A stretch of 64,000 nt of DNA from Verrucomicrobiota bacterium (GTDB taxonomy: Bacteria > Verrucomicrobiota > Verrucomicrobiia > Verrucomicrobiales > DEV007). Positions 9,475 through 18,238 of the stretch are shown here, piece by piece (positions within the stretch are counted from its first letter, which is position 1; each line of letters begins with the position of its first letter). The notes beneath the pieces are model-generated. The model was not told where the DNA came from. It worked only from the letters and a program-made list of their open reading frames with translations, and did no database searches. The translations under genes were made by a program, and so were the position numbers. The stretch lies in NCBI GenBank assembly GCA_018970725.1, contig JAGWVU010000010.1, positions 58,125 to 122,124 of the forward strand, given 5' to 3'.

Positions 9475-9546
9475 GCACCCGTAGTCAAATGGATATGACG
9501 TCGGTCTCCGGAACCGAAGGTACAAGTTCGATTCTTGTCGGGTGTA
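9475..9546 (+). tRNA. tRNA-Arg (anticodon CCG)
   Basis: A complete cloverleaf can be drawn by hand. Acceptor GCACCCG (9475-9481) pairs with CGGGTGT (9539-9545, final G-U) and the discriminator is A9546. The D stem is GTCA/TGAC (9484-9487 and 9496-9499). The anticodon stem TCGGT/ACCGA encloses loop CTCCGGA with anticodon CCG at 9508-9510. The T stem ACAAG/CTTGT has loop TTCGATT. CCA is not encoded. It is divergent from proB. Confidence 0.95.
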
Positions 9547-9610
9547 GCTCTCCCCCCAACCTTTTCGTACGGTTTCCGGGGAACCTTGGGCGCCGTTCAC
9601 GACCAGTTGC

Positions 9611-9640
9611 TTGACAACCACCCGCGCATCCGCCTATCTG
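9611..9640 (+). promoter_or_regulatory. Candidate sigma-70-type promoter
   Basis: A perfect -35 box TTGACA (9611-9616), 18-bp spacer, and TATCTG (9635-9640) as a possible -10 box lie 72 bp before the lipoprotein gene. It also lies downstream of the tRNA, so it would serve the lipoprotein. Not tested. Confidence 0.4.
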
Positions 9641-9711
9641 GCAGGTGTCAACGCTCATTTGACAAGGCCCGGAATGCTGTTTTGTCCTGTTGATCGTTAA
9701 CAAGCGCGCAC

Positions 9712-10473
9712 ATGAAACATTCCTTAATTTTCTTCGCCCCGCTCGTCGGAGCGTGGTTCCTCCTCTCCGGGTGCAAGGTTCAGGAGGTCAAGGTCGGGGT
9801 GGAAAACGCCAAATTCCAACACGGCTATCTCAATTCCAAGTTGCTCGGTCAGGGAACCCTCCTCCTCTGGGACATGGAGGCCGCCCCCGACCGCCAGCTC
9901 ACTCTTGTCCCCAACCCCAAAACCGAGGACAACGACCTCGTCGATCATGCCGGCGGGGCCAAGCTGGCCTCGGTCGCCTCCTCCGGCGTCTCCGTCCACG
10001 GCGCCCTGCCCTTGGAACAAATCTCCGCTTCCGCCAAGGCCGAGATCGCCCGCCAAACCACCGTCGTCGTCGAGGACTTCCAGTCCAAACGATTCTATGA
10101 CTCCGATTTCGTCCTCAACGAACCGGACTTCGCGAGCCATCGCGAAACGCTCGGGGAGTCCTACGCCAACAACGACAAAATCCGCTTCATCTTCATCGCC
10201 GGTGCCACCCTCGCGGACGACGCCGCCGTCGCGGTCGGCACGCCCACGACCAAGCCCGACGAATTCGAGCTCTCGATCGGTGGGAAAAAATACCATCTCA
10301 GTTACTACGGCACCAAATCCGTCGAGTGGGAAGGCGCCCAACAACCGGTCTTCATCCAGCCCAGGGTCTACAAAATCGTTCAGGACCCGTCCGGAGCCAC
10401 CGGCTATCGCTTCGTCGAGGACCGCCGGGTCCAGCTCGATCTGACCCAGATGCTCACCAATGCGAGTCTCTGA
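9712..10473 (+). CDS. Hypothetical lipoprotein
   Basis: A 253-residue protein starting MKHSLIFFAPLVGAWFLLSGC; LSGC is a lipobox, so cysteine 21 should be lipidated and the protein anchored in the inner or outer membrane. The mature part is mixed alpha/beta without cysteines or repeats, and I do not recognise a domain. A weak promoter-like sequence lies upstream. Its final 20 bp overlap the end of the convergent membrane/methyltransferase gene. Confidence 0.75.
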   Translation: MKHSLIFFAPLVGAWFLLSGCKVQEVKVGVENAKFQHGYLNSKLLGQGTLLLWDMEAAPDRQLTLVPNPKTEDNDLVDHAGGAKLASVASSGVSVHGALPLEQISASAKAEIARQTTVVVEDFQSKRFYDSDFVLNEPDFASHRETLGESYANNDKIRFIFIAGATLADDAAVAVGTPTTKPDEFELSIGGKKYHLSYYGTKSVEWEGAQQPVFIQPRVYKIVQDPSGATGYRFVEDRRVQLDLTQMLTNASL

Positions 10474-12721
10474 GCTGGATCGCGCGGATCGCTTTCATCG
10501 TTTCCCCGGCCGGCAGATTGCCCCCCGTCCGTCGCAAATGTCGACCGCTCCCGTGGGTTAACAGCAGGTTGTCGTCCGTCACCAGCCTCGCCCCGGCGGC
10601 ATAGGCCCGCAATCCGGCGGTATCCAGTGCGATCGCCCCCCGGCACTCCTCCCGCCCAAGCGGGCGCGGACTCCTCGCGGCCCGCTCAAATCCGGGCCAC
10701 TGTTCCCAGCCGCGCCTCTCCTTGCCCCCCAACAGGATCCCCTGTTGCGGCGTCCCCTCGGGATCCGAGTTGGACGGATCAATCCAGAGCACCGACTCCG
10801 GAAACACCTCCAAGAACGTCGCGGCCACCGCCCGGGCATGTTCCGGGCTGAGCAAATGCATCGGGAACCATTGAGCGGCCAATCCTCCCGGACGCAGTCG
10901 GTCCGCGATCAACTGGTAGAACTCCACCGAGTAGAGCGCGTTGCTCCCGGCAAAAAGCGGCGGCATCGGCTCCAACGTGATCACGTCATAATTCCCCGGC
11001 GCCCGCCGCAACCAGGCACGACCATCCATGGTCACGAAGCGGACCCGGGGATCCCGCGCCACCGCCCGGTTGGATGGAAAATGGTCCAGAAACCGGAAAA
11101 CCGCCGGATTGACATCCACCGCGGTCACCGCTCCGGCGCTCTCATCCCGCAATGCGGCCGCCGTCTGCCCGGTGCCGACGCAGATGACGAGGGCATCGCG
11201 CGGTTCGTCGTGCAACAGCATCGGCAGTCGGCCCATCGCATCCATATAGGCCGTGAGGACCCCGAACTCGCCGCTGGCCGCATAACCGTCGATCATCAAG
11301 ACCCGGGCTTGACGGGTCTCGATCACGGCGGTCGTCACGTCCGGGCCATGCTCGCGGGCCACCACCCGGTGCGGCTGATGGAGCAAGGCGCTGGCACTGA
11401 TCAGGCGCTCCCCGGGCACTGTCAGGAGAGCCACCGGCAACACGATCCCGGCCCGCCATGGCCATGGGTGGCCCCGGAGAAACAAAACTGCCAGCCCCAG
11501 ACCCGTGCCCCATGCCAGCCAACCCGGCCCCAGAACCGGTAAAAGCACCCAGGCGGCTCCGAACGCCCCCAGCGCGCATCCCAGGGTGTTCCAAGCGTAA
11601 AGCCGGCCCCATCCCTCCGTCGCGCCCGCCTCATCCAACAACCAAGGGAGCGCCACCCCCAACAACAACACCGGCGGCCCCATCGCGACCAGCGCCAGCC
11701 CTAACCAGATCAACGGCTTCCAGTCCAATTGCGCCGTGGGAATCCTCACCGCGTCGAAATGGGCCAGAGCCCAGCTTGCCGGAAGGATCAGCAGCCCGGA
11801 CCAGCCCAGCACATTGGCCACCTTGAGACCCCGGCGCCGCAAACGGGGAACAAGCCCGGCCCCCACCGCCAAGGCAATCAGAAAAGCAAAGAGCACAATG
11901 GCAAACGAGTCCACCGTGCTCAGCCAGGCGGAACGGATTGTTCGGAACCAGGTCACCTCAAGGAGAAACGTCACCAAACCTGTCAGCAGGGCCATCCGCC
12001 GGGCTCCCGATGCAGCCACCCATTCACGCCGCCCGCCATCCGGCCGCGCTTCCTCTCCCCCACCAGGCCCGAAAATCAGGCAGGCCAACGCCCCGGCAAG
12101 TTGCAGGCCCGCGACCGCGATCTGGCAGCCACCCACCCCAAGCGTGGGGAGCAAGCCGAACGGAACCCAAACCGCCCCGAGGGCCGCCCCCGCGGTGTTC
12201 AGGGCGTAAAGCCGGGAAACAGGTCGGTCCAGACGCATCGCCAACAGTCCGAGCACGGGCACCGTCGCCCCCATCGCCATGGCGGCGGGGCCGATGACCA
12301 GCACCAGCGAGATCACAAGGACCACCGACGGCAGCGCAGGATGCCACTGGAACGCGGCGGCATCGAGCCGCGAGATCGGCTCGCGTAACCACCCCAGACT
12401 GTGCCCCGTCACCGCCGCCACCCCTTCCAACCCGGCATACAAAAGGCGGGGATCCGGCGTCCGCCCTCCCGCCAACCATCGCCCCGCCAGCAAAGCCCCG
12501 GCGGTCATGCCCGCCATCATCGTGGTGACCACCAGCGCCGTGGCCTGCGCGGAAACGCCCAAGGCCAACCCGGCATGATGCTGCCAAAGCAGTTGCCAAC
12601 CAATCGCCGAGGCCCCCCCGGACAAAACAAAAGCCCACCACGCTCCCTTCAAAGCCTCAACCTCCCTTGCATCCCACCACCTTACCTCCGATCCGCCATC
12701 CCTGGCAAACGGGCCGAACAA
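10454..12721 (-). CDS. Fused multi-pass membrane / spermidine synthase-like protein
   Basis: A 755-residue protein. Residues 1 to about 440 contain a dozen or more hydrophobic helices (for example GPAAMAMGATVPVLGLLAM, then LYALNTAGAALGA), the pattern of the fused MFS/spermidine synthase family. From about residue 450 a Rossmann methyltransferase-like domain follows with a glycine-rich loop VICVGTGQTAA, the acidic AVDVNPAVF strand end and LYSVEFYQLIADRLRPGGL. Real spermidine synthases have an aspartate in the strand after the NYDVI segment; here it reads ITLEPMPP, so polyamine synthesis is doubtful. These fusions are common in bacteria and their substrate is generally unknown. The 74-bp tandem repeat lies just upstream of its start. 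Confidence 0.85.
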   Translation of the reverse strand: MFGPFARDGGSEVRWWDAREVEALKGAWWAFVLSGGASAIGWQLLWQHHAGLALGVSAQATALVVTTMMAGMTAGALLAGRWLAGGRTPDPRLLYAGLEGVAAVTGHSLGWLREPISRLDAAAFQWHPALPSVVLVISLVLVIGPAAMAMGATVPVLGLLAMRLDRPVSRLYALNTAGAALGAVWVPFGLLPTLGVGGCQIAVAGLQLAGALACLIFGPGGGEEARPDGGRREWVAASGARRMALLTGLVTFLLEVTWFRTIRSAWLSTVDSFAIVLFAFLIALAVGAGLVPRLRRRGLKVANVLGWSGLLILPASWALAHFDAVRIPTAQLDWKPLIWLGLALVAMGPPVLLLGVALPWLLDEAGATEGWGRLYAWNTLGCALGAFGAAWVLLPVLGPGWLAWGTGLGLAVLFLRGHPWPWRAGIVLPVALLTVPGERLISASALLHQPHRVVAREHGPDVTTAVIETRQARVLMIDGYAASGEFGVLTAYMDAMGRLPMLLHDEPRDALVICVGTGQTAAALRDESAGAVTAVDVNPAVFRFLDHFPSNRAVARDPRVRFVTMDGRAWLRRAPGNYDVITLEPMPPLFAGSNALYSVEFYQLIADRLRPGGLAAQWFPMHLLSPEHARAVAATFLEVFPESVLWIDPSNSDPEGTPQQGILLGGKERRGWEQWPGFERAARSPRPLGREECRGAIALDTAGLRAYAAGARLVTDDNLLLTHGSGRHLRRTGGNLPAGETMKAIRAIQLRDSHW

Positions 12722-12730
12722 CCAGTATAA

Positions 12731-12980
12731 TCGTTCGCCCTCCCTCCGGCGGCCAAGGCTCCGAAGCGCCGGCCCCGATCCGCCGCCGCACTTTCAAGCA
12801 GGATGACTGTCGCCCCCACGGGAGGCCAAGGGCTCCGAAGCGCCGGCCCCGATCCGCCGCCGCACTTTCAAGCAGGATAACTGTCGCCCCCACGGGAGGC
12901 CGGGGGCTCCGAAGTGCCGGCCCCGATCCGCCGCCGCACTTTCAAGCAGGATAACCGTCACCCCCACCCCCAGAAGGCCG
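12731..12980 (+). repeat. 74-bp tandem repeat, three copies plus a partial one
   Basis: Three consecutive units start at 12759, 12833 and 12907, each with CTCCGAAG, CCGGCCCCGATCCGCCGC and CACTTTCAAGCAGGAT. Units 1 and 2 are nearly identical; unit 3 has several changes and diverges in its last 15 bp. A partial unit precedes them (12731-12758). Because 74 is not a multiple of three, each unit would be read in a different frame, so it is not coding. It fills most of the 373-bp gap between the membrane/methyltransferase gene and the ExbD-like cluster. Confidence 0.9.
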
Positions 12981-13094
12981 GCGCTCTGCCACGGCTTGAA
13001 CCATGGTATCGCGGGTTCACCACTGTGCCGACCGTCAAGTCGGGCGCGTTCAGGGAGGGGCGGAGGGTGCGGTCGGTTCGGGCGGCTGGGCCCA

Positions 13095-14651
13095 TCAATC
13101 GATCATTTTCTTCGGAGGAGCGATGCGCACTGCGTTCGGATTCGGAGGCGGACCGGGCGGCGGCGGCAACTGGAATCGTTGCACCTCGAAGTTCGGGATG
13201 TTGACGGCGATCTCGATGCCCGTGGGTGGGGCGTTGTAGAACTCCCAAGTCGCCGGAACGCCCACTTCATCGGCCACCTTGCGGGCCTCGAGATAGGTGG
13301 CGAAGGCGTCCTTTGCCACTTGGAAGACCGCCACACCCTTCGGGTTGGCCTTGATGGACCGCATGGTATTGAAGAAAATGGACCGGGAGTCCCGGATCTG
13401 CTCCATGCTCTCCCCGCCTTCCGGACGCGGACGCAAAACCACTTGAACGGAGGTTTGTCCGGGCCGCACCATCGGTTCCATGGCAAACGTCTTGGCAAAC
13501 AGTTGGCTGCCGGTGGCGCGGGAAAGTTGTTCGGTAATCCGGAAAGCGTCATACACCGTGCGGTTGTCGCTCGCCCCCTTGAAGGGAGGATTGTCCGCCA
13601 AGGTCTTCACGTAATCGACGATCCCACGCGGCGTGTTCTTGACTTCCGCCGACTGATTTCCATAGCGGAAAACCAAATCCTTCCCTTTCGTCTCCACTTT
13701 AATCGAACGTTTGGCCGGATCAGGAGAGGGATCGAGAGCCACCCATTTGGCAACATCCCCCTTCGCAGCCGCCGCCACGGCCTCCGCAACCGCGGACATC
13801 GGCTTGCGGAACACGATCGAGAGGTTTCCGAGATCCACGAGGAACTTCGTGTTCAACTCCAGTTGGTCCGCCGCCAGCGCTTTGTAAGCCAGAACCACCT
13901 GATCCATCTGGAACTTCTCTGCCAAGGGCGAGATCACCGGCCACGATTTTTGGGCCTCCCCCGGATTGCCCAACGCCTTTTCCAACATGGGGCGGAATGG
14001 ATCGATTTTCACCTCCTGATACCGGAAACTCGAGCGGGAGCGATCCAGTCCGGCGACCAGCGGCGGGATGTAATCCTCTTCCTTGTAGAAGTAAATCTTC
14101 CCCCCAGAGACAATGACCCGGGTCTCCACCGCCTCCGCGGGATAATCCCGGGGATTGGGCAGGCGCACGTAAGTCGGTGGCTCCGGCTTGTAAATCGGAG
14201 TTTGATCCAGCAAGGCCTTGAGCCGCTCCACCTCCTCCAGCAGCTTGTTCAGCAAGTCACGCTGGGCGTCGCGAACTTTGGACTGGGAATCGATCTGCTT
14301 CTGCACCTCCGCCGCGCTCACCAGCGGGATCTTCTGCTTCACCGAAGTCAGATCGACCGTCTCCAGCTGTTTGCTGACCTCCACGATCTTTTTCTTCGCG
14401 TCCAGCTCATCCAACTTCGCTTGAGCGGGGTCGATCTGGATTGGCGTGAGGGCCGCCACTTGCTGCTGGACCTCCTCCAGTTGCTTCTCCGTCACCTCCG
14501 GCAACTCGGAGAGGATCTTGCGGACGGCGGTGGCAATGCTAAGTCCAAGCATGACCAAGGCGATGAGGAGAACCCCAACCACGTTGGTCATCGTGTCCAT
14601 CAAGGCAACGAAGGGCAATTCCTGCTCCTCCGCATGTTTTCTGTGGGCCAT
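13095..14651 (-). CDS. ExbD/MotB-like protein with long extracytoplasmic region (second subunit)
   Basis: A 518-residue protein with an ExbD-type N-terminus: a short charged segment, then one membrane helix that begins PFVALMDTMTNVVGVLL. Aspartate 19 occupies the place of the proton-accepting aspartate of ExbD/TolR/MotB. After the helix a coiled-coil stretch (about residues 45-150, including KLLEEVERLKALLDQ) leads to a large mixed domain and a proline-rich C-terminus (PPPPGPPPNPN). ExbD is normally about 140 residues, so this is a greatly enlarged variant. It is the last gene of a three-gene same-strand cluster, 29 bp after the other ExbD-like gene. I infer a subunit of an ion-driven membrane motor; the load it drives is unknown. 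Confidence 0.7.
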   Translation of the reverse strand: MAHRKHAEEQELPFVALMDTMTNVVGVLLIALVMLGLSIATAVRKILSELPEVTEKQLEEVQQQVAALTPIQIDPAQAKLDELDAKKKIVEVSKQLETVDLTSVKQKIPLVSAAEVQKQIDSQSKVRDAQRDLLNKLLEEVERLKALLDQTPIYKPEPPTYVRLPNPRDYPAEAVETRVIVSGGKIYFYKEEDYIPPLVAGLDRSRSSFRYQEVKIDPFRPMLEKALGNPGEAQKSWPVISPLAEKFQMDQVVLAYKALAADQLELNTKFLVDLGNLSIVFRKPMSAVAEAVAAAAKGDVAKWVALDPSPDPAKRSIKVETKGKDLVFRYGNQSAEVKNTPRGIVDYVKTLADNPPFKGASDNRTVYDAFRITEQLSRATGSQLFAKTFAMEPMVRPGQTSVQVVLRPRPEGGESMEQIRDSRSIFFNTMRSIKANPKGVAVFQVAKDAFATYLEARKVADEVGVPATWEFYNAPPTGIEIAVNIPNFEVQRFQLPPPPGPPPNPNAVRIAPPKKMID

Positions 14652-14680
14652 GGCTCTGTGTTGGCGTTGCGGGTTTCAGT

Positions 14681-15568
14681 TCAAGCGGCAGGCTTCGGCG
14701 GCACGGCTCCGGCCACGGGCGGTTTCGGGATGTTCCCCCGATACTTTTCAAAGAGCGCCAGATCCAGTTTGCCCCGTCCCGGGATAGGCAGCTTGCCCAC
14801 GCGGATCTTGTAATCCGAACTGGCCCGGCCGGCCCCATTGTTGAAGGCCCCCTGACCGTCATCCCGGATCAGGAAGAGGATCAGGGAGTTGGGATCCTTG
14901 GCCACCTCGCGCAGGAAATGGTTGTAAGCCACATCCGCCACCACCACTTCCGGAGAAGCGCCGAGGCGATAGTCCTCCCCCCATGCCCCCAAAACCTGCA
15001 AGGCACCGCCATTGCACTCCACGAAGTAAACCTTCACGTTGTCTCCCATCCCTGCTCCCGAGGGCTGGACCACCACCGGAGGGATCTTTTTGTCCGCCGG
15101 AATTTTCCGGCTCTCGATCTCCGCCATCAGCTGGGCTTTCTCCTTGTTCTGCTCCTCCTGCTGCTTCTTCAGGCCCTCGATCTCAACAATGAGGTCATCC
15201 AACTGCTTCTGCAGCTTGAGGATCGCCAATTGGAACTGCTCCTTGGAGTTCTTCGCGTCGTCGATCAACCGGCGCAGTTTGAGGTAGCGGTCGGTCTTCT
15301 CCTGAAGATCCTGCTGTGCTTTCTGCAACTCGACGGCCACCTTCGAAGCCTCTTCCTCCTTCTTCTTGTGCTCCTCGATCTTCTTGGTGGATTTGACATA
15401 CTCCTGGGAACGCTCGAGTTCCTCCGGGGTCCGGCCCTTGGCCTTCTTGGTCTGGGCCACAGCCAGCACGGACATAAAGAGGACCAGCACCCCGATCAAG
15501 GAACAGAGAATGTCCAGAAACGGAACGACCAAGATCTCTTCCTTGGCTGAATGTCTGCGCTTTGCCAT
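14681..15568 (-). CDS. ExbD/MotB-like protein with coiled coil (first subunit)
   Basis: A 295-residue protein with MAKRRHSAKEEI, then one membrane helix VVPFLDILCSLIGVLVLFMS containing aspartate 19 in the ExbD/MotB position. Residues about 45-155 are a highly charged coiled coil (KKEEEASKVAVELQKAQQDL), followed by a roughly 110-residue domain starting VKVYFVECNGGALQVLG. It lies between the ExbB-like gene (55 bp upstream) and the longer ExbD-like gene. Its helix and the matching one in its neighbour are different in sequence, which would suit a heterodimeric D subunit at the centre of the ExbB-like ring. No peptidoglycan-binding OmpA domain is evident. Confidence 0.72.
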   Translation of the reverse strand: MAKRRHSAKEEILVVPFLDILCSLIGVLVLFMSVLAVAQTKKAKGRTPEELERSQEYVKSTKKIEEHKKKEEEASKVAVELQKAQQDLQEKTDRYLKLRRLIDDAKNSKEQFQLAILKLQKQLDDLIVEIEGLKKQQEEQNKEKAQLMAEIESRKIPADKKIPPVVVQPSGAGMGDNVKVYFVECNGGALQVLGAWGEDYRLGASPEVVVADVAYNHFLREVAKDPNSLILFLIRDDGQGAFNNGAGRASSDYKIRVGKLPIPGRGKLDLALFEKYRGNIPKPPVAGAVPPKPAA

Positions 15569-15623
15569 GGGTTGATCAACAATGAAGATTTCTCACCGGG
15601 AGCCGACGTGTCCAGCCGGCCGT

Positions 15624-17192
15624 TCAACGACCGAACCAGCCCTTTTTCTTGACCTGCTGGATCACCACCTGGCGCTCTCCAAGATTCACCAAAACACGGT
15701 TGAGCCCCTCGACGGCAGCCGTCAGAGCCTTCACGTAATCACTGGTCGTCTTCGCGCTCTCCGACAACGGCGCGGTGAGGTCCTCACGCATCTTCACCAT
15801 CAAGGTCCCGAATTCCGAAGACGCCTTCTGCTCCAGCTTGCCGGCGTGTTCCGCCAGCCCTTGGGAGATATTCTTGGTGTATTCGCTCGCCGTCCGGGCG
15901 CTCTCGTTCACCGAGGAAACCAACTCCGATCGCAAGCGGTTCATCGTTTCCACAAACTCTTCCGCAACCCTTTTTTCATGAGCCGCGGCGCGGGCCTCCA
16001 TTTGCAGGGATTGTTGCTTGATCTGCCCCGTGACCGCCGTCAACTCACCGAGGAATTCCCGTTGAACCTGGGTCAGAGCGTTGACCAGCATGTTCATCAT
16101 CCCGGCCGGATCCCCGCCCGCGAGCCCGCCCCCGTCGTTCAACCTCGGCAACAGCACATCGTTGCAAAAGGCGTCGATCTGGTTCAGGCAATCGTCCTCG
16201 TCCTTCGAGATCGTGTTCAGCACGAAATTGAGCAACAAAGCCAGGGCCAAGCCGAAAAGGGTGGCATCGAAGGCCGTCCCCAAACCGCCGGTCACCGCCC
16301 CCAACGAGCTCATGATGGCATCGATGTCCTCCATGTTGGAAAACTGCATGCCACCAATGGCGTGCGAAAGACCGATGACCGTTCCGATGAACCCGAGGAT
16401 CGGGATGGCCCAAAAGAACGCTTTGACGAGGGTGTAACTGCCGCCAATCCGCATGCTGTCGATGTCCGACTGGCTCTCCAACATGTGGGAAACACTGTCG
16501 TTGTTCTGCTTCACTTCGAACAGCTCCAGCGCCTTGCGGATCCGATTGACCATCATGCTGTCGCGCAGCTTGTGCGGGAGTCTGTAGAGGTGATCGATGA
16601 AGGACCCGATGTTGTCCGCGTTGATTTCCGCCCCAATCTCCCAGGGAAGAATATTGAGCAACAACGCCTGACGCTGCCGCTTCAGCATCTGGGCTTTGAC
16701 CACGAGAATGGCCATCGCCCAAGCAAAGAACAGGAAGTTGAAGAACGCCACCCCGGCGTGTTCTCCCCAGAAGAGAGAGGTGATATACTGCAACTCGCTG
16801 TAATCCTTGTGTTCAAGCCCCTCCGGAGCCCGGCAGAAGAACAATACTGCGAACACCAGGATGGTCACCGCCAGGCCGATCCCGAAACAAATAAAGCCGT
16901 TCGGGTTGGTCGGGTCTTTTTCTTCCCATCCACCCCGGTCATACTGCTCACGATCGTAGGTCGGCGCCGTCTCCTCCTGCGTGGTCTCCTCCTCAAGCCC
17001 GGCGTCAGGCGCGGTCAACCCCATCGTCGGTTGCGGCAGTTTCGGTTTCGGGATCCCTTGCGCACTTGTGGCGCTGCTCACCGACTCGGGAATCTGCAAC
17101 TTCGTGTTGCACCCGGGACACCGGACATACTTCCCGGCAAACTCCGGTTCAGCTTGCAGCTGCATCTGGCAGGAGGGACATTCAAACTTCAT
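15624..17192 (-). CDS. MotA/TolQ/ExbB-family proton channel with N-terminal zinc ribbon
   Basis: A 522-residue protein. The first 30 residues form a zinc ribbon (cysteines 5, 8, 25 and 28: CPSC and CPGC), of the MJ0042-like kind. After an acidic linker there are four hydrophobic helices (around residues 99-119, 147-170, 255-280 and 305-328). The last two carry the MotA/TolQ/ExbB pattern: PILGFIGTVIGLSHAIG and TAFDATLFGLALALLLN. About 190 further residues form a mostly helical cytoplasmic tail with repeated SESA/NESARTASEYTKN-like segments. Family members use proton or sodium flow to drive work together with an ExbD-type partner, two of which follow directly. No TonB, TolA or Pal gene is nearby. 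Confidence 0.82.
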   Translation of the reverse strand: MKFECPSCQMQLQAEPEFAGKYVRCPGCNTKLQIPESVSSATSAQGIPKPKLPQPTMGLTAPDAGLEEETTQEETAPTYDREQYDRGGWEEKDPTNPNGFICFGIGLAVTILVFAVLFFCRAPEGLEHKDYSELQYITSLFWGEHAGVAFFNFLFFAWAMAILVVKAQMLKRQRQALLLNILPWEIGAEINADNIGSFIDHLYRLPHKLRDSMMVNRIRKALELFEVKQNNDSVSHMLESQSDIDSMRIGGSYTLVKAFFWAIPILGFIGTVIGLSHAIGGMQFSNMEDIDAIMSSLGAVTGGLGTAFDATLFGLALALLLNFVLNTISKDEDDCLNQIDAFCNDVLLPRLNDGGGLAGGDPAGMMNMLVNALTQVQREFLGELTAVTGQIKQQSLQMEARAAAHEKRVAEEFVETMNRLRSELVSSVNESARTASEYTKNISQGLAEHAGKLEQKASSEFGTLMVKMREDLTAPLSESAKTTSDYVKALTAAVEGLNRVLVNLGERQVVIQQVKKKGWFGR

Positions 17193-17453
17193 GGTGGAAC
17201 TCTAGGAGATTAAAGGAATCGAAGGGTTGGGTGCAATCCTGTTTTGGGGACCGCTCCGGAAGGCGGCGGGGGCAGAGCCGGGAACGAAACCCCGGTTCCA
17301 CCTGAATCGCCAGTTCACTCTGTTTTGTCTTGCAGGTCAAGCCCAATCCGCCGGGGCGACGTCCGAAAACAAAAACTGAATTTCTTTCCGTCTGGCCCGG
17401 ACTTTGCTACCGTGGCGGCTTCCCGAACTTTCCCTCCCCCGATCCTCCCGTTC

Positions 17454-17939
17454 ATGCCCATCTCAATGACCGATCTCGCCCGTGTCGAGCCTGCCACTCT
17501 GGACCAACTCAACGACCTCGTCGAGCTGGTGATGGAATTGTTCCGCATCGAGGCCGACTTCAAACCCGACCGGGCCAAACAGGAGCAGGGACTCCGGCTC
17601 ATCCTGGAGCAACCGAGCCGCGGCCGGATCTTCATGGTCCGCACCGACCACAAGATCATCGGGATGGTCAACCTGCTCTTCACGATCAGCACCGCCGAGG
17701 GCGGTTTCGTCATCCTCATGGAAGACGTCATCATCCACCCCGATCACCGCGGCCACGGATACGGTTCTATTTTGCTCGAACACGTGCTCGAGTTCGCCCG
17801 GAAGAAGGGTTTCCTTCGTATCACCCTGTTGACGGATGCCATCAGTGCGGAGTCTCAACGGTTCTTCCACCGTTTCGGCTTTGAACGCTCGCACATGATC
17901 CCCATGCGTCTCAACCTCCCAACCGACGCAGCCTCATGA
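17454..17939 (+). CDS. GNAT-family N-acetyltransferase
   Basis: A 161-residue acetyltransferase. The GNAT fold is shown by the acetyl-CoA loop IHPDHRGHGYGSILLEHVLEFARKKG, seen here in two overlapping parts (R/Q-x-x-G-x-G/A as RGHGYG), preceded by the strand FVILMEDVII and followed by ITLLTDAISAESQRFFHRFGFER, the usual final helix and strand. The substrate is not predictable. ATG at 17454 precedes PISMTDLARV; ATG 17466 is an alternative. Its stop overlaps the start of the small membrane protein (ATGA). Confidence 0.88.
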   Translation: MPISMTDLARVEPATLDQLNDLVELVMELFRIEADFKPDRAKQEQGLRLILEQPSRGRIFMVRTDHKIIGMVNLLFTISTAEGGFVILMEDVIIHPDHRGHGYGSILLEHVLEFARKKGFLRITLLTDAISAESQRFFHRFGFERSHMIPMRLNLPTDAAS

Positions 17940-18238
17940 TCCTTGCCACCTTGCGCGGAGACTCTTTCGGCCAGGGTGCTCATGCCCTCGCCGCCGGAGA
18001 AAACGCGTTGGTTCTTTTCATGCTGGCCCTCCACGGCTCCGTCCTCACGCTCATCGCCTTTGTCGCCTGGTTCGCCTGGTATCGCCGGCGCCGCCACCGC
18101 CTCCCCGCGGAAACCGAGGCCTTGCTCGAGGAACTCGACTCCCCGGCCCCGCAGCTCTCCGCTGCACCCGCTTGGGAACGAGATCCCGATTGGTGGAAAG
18201 CCCACCCCCCTCAAGACGAAGCGGGTCCGACCGGGTAA
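17936..18238 (+). CDS. Small single-pass membrane protein
   Basis: A 100-residue protein with one strong membrane helix (ALVLFMLALHGSVLTLIAFVA, about residues 24-46), followed by a basic stop-transfer stretch WYRRRRHR and an acidic, proline-rich cytoplasmic tail. It starts on the ATGA shared with the acetyltransferase stop, so the two are translated together. No family recognised. The end overlaps the convergent hydrolase gene by 28 bp. Confidence 0.65.
   Translation: MILATLRGDSFGQGAHALAAGENALVLFMLALHGSVLTLIAFVAWFAWYRRRRHRLPAETEALLEELDSPAPQLSAAPAWERDPDWWKAHPPQDEAGPTG

Noticed and set aside
9440..9488. Longer proB start at 9488
   Set aside because: It would overlap the tRNA-Arg gene, and the added residues are not conserved.
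12731..12980. CRISPR array
   Set aside because: Units are directly adjacent with no variable spacers, and only three copies of 74 bp exist; it is a plain tandem repeat.
13095..17192. Zorya defence system
   Set aside because: The motor part is similar in outline, but no ZorC, ZorD or ZorE gene lies beside it. The SNF2-like helicase at 54 kb is 37 kb away and of a different, compact form.
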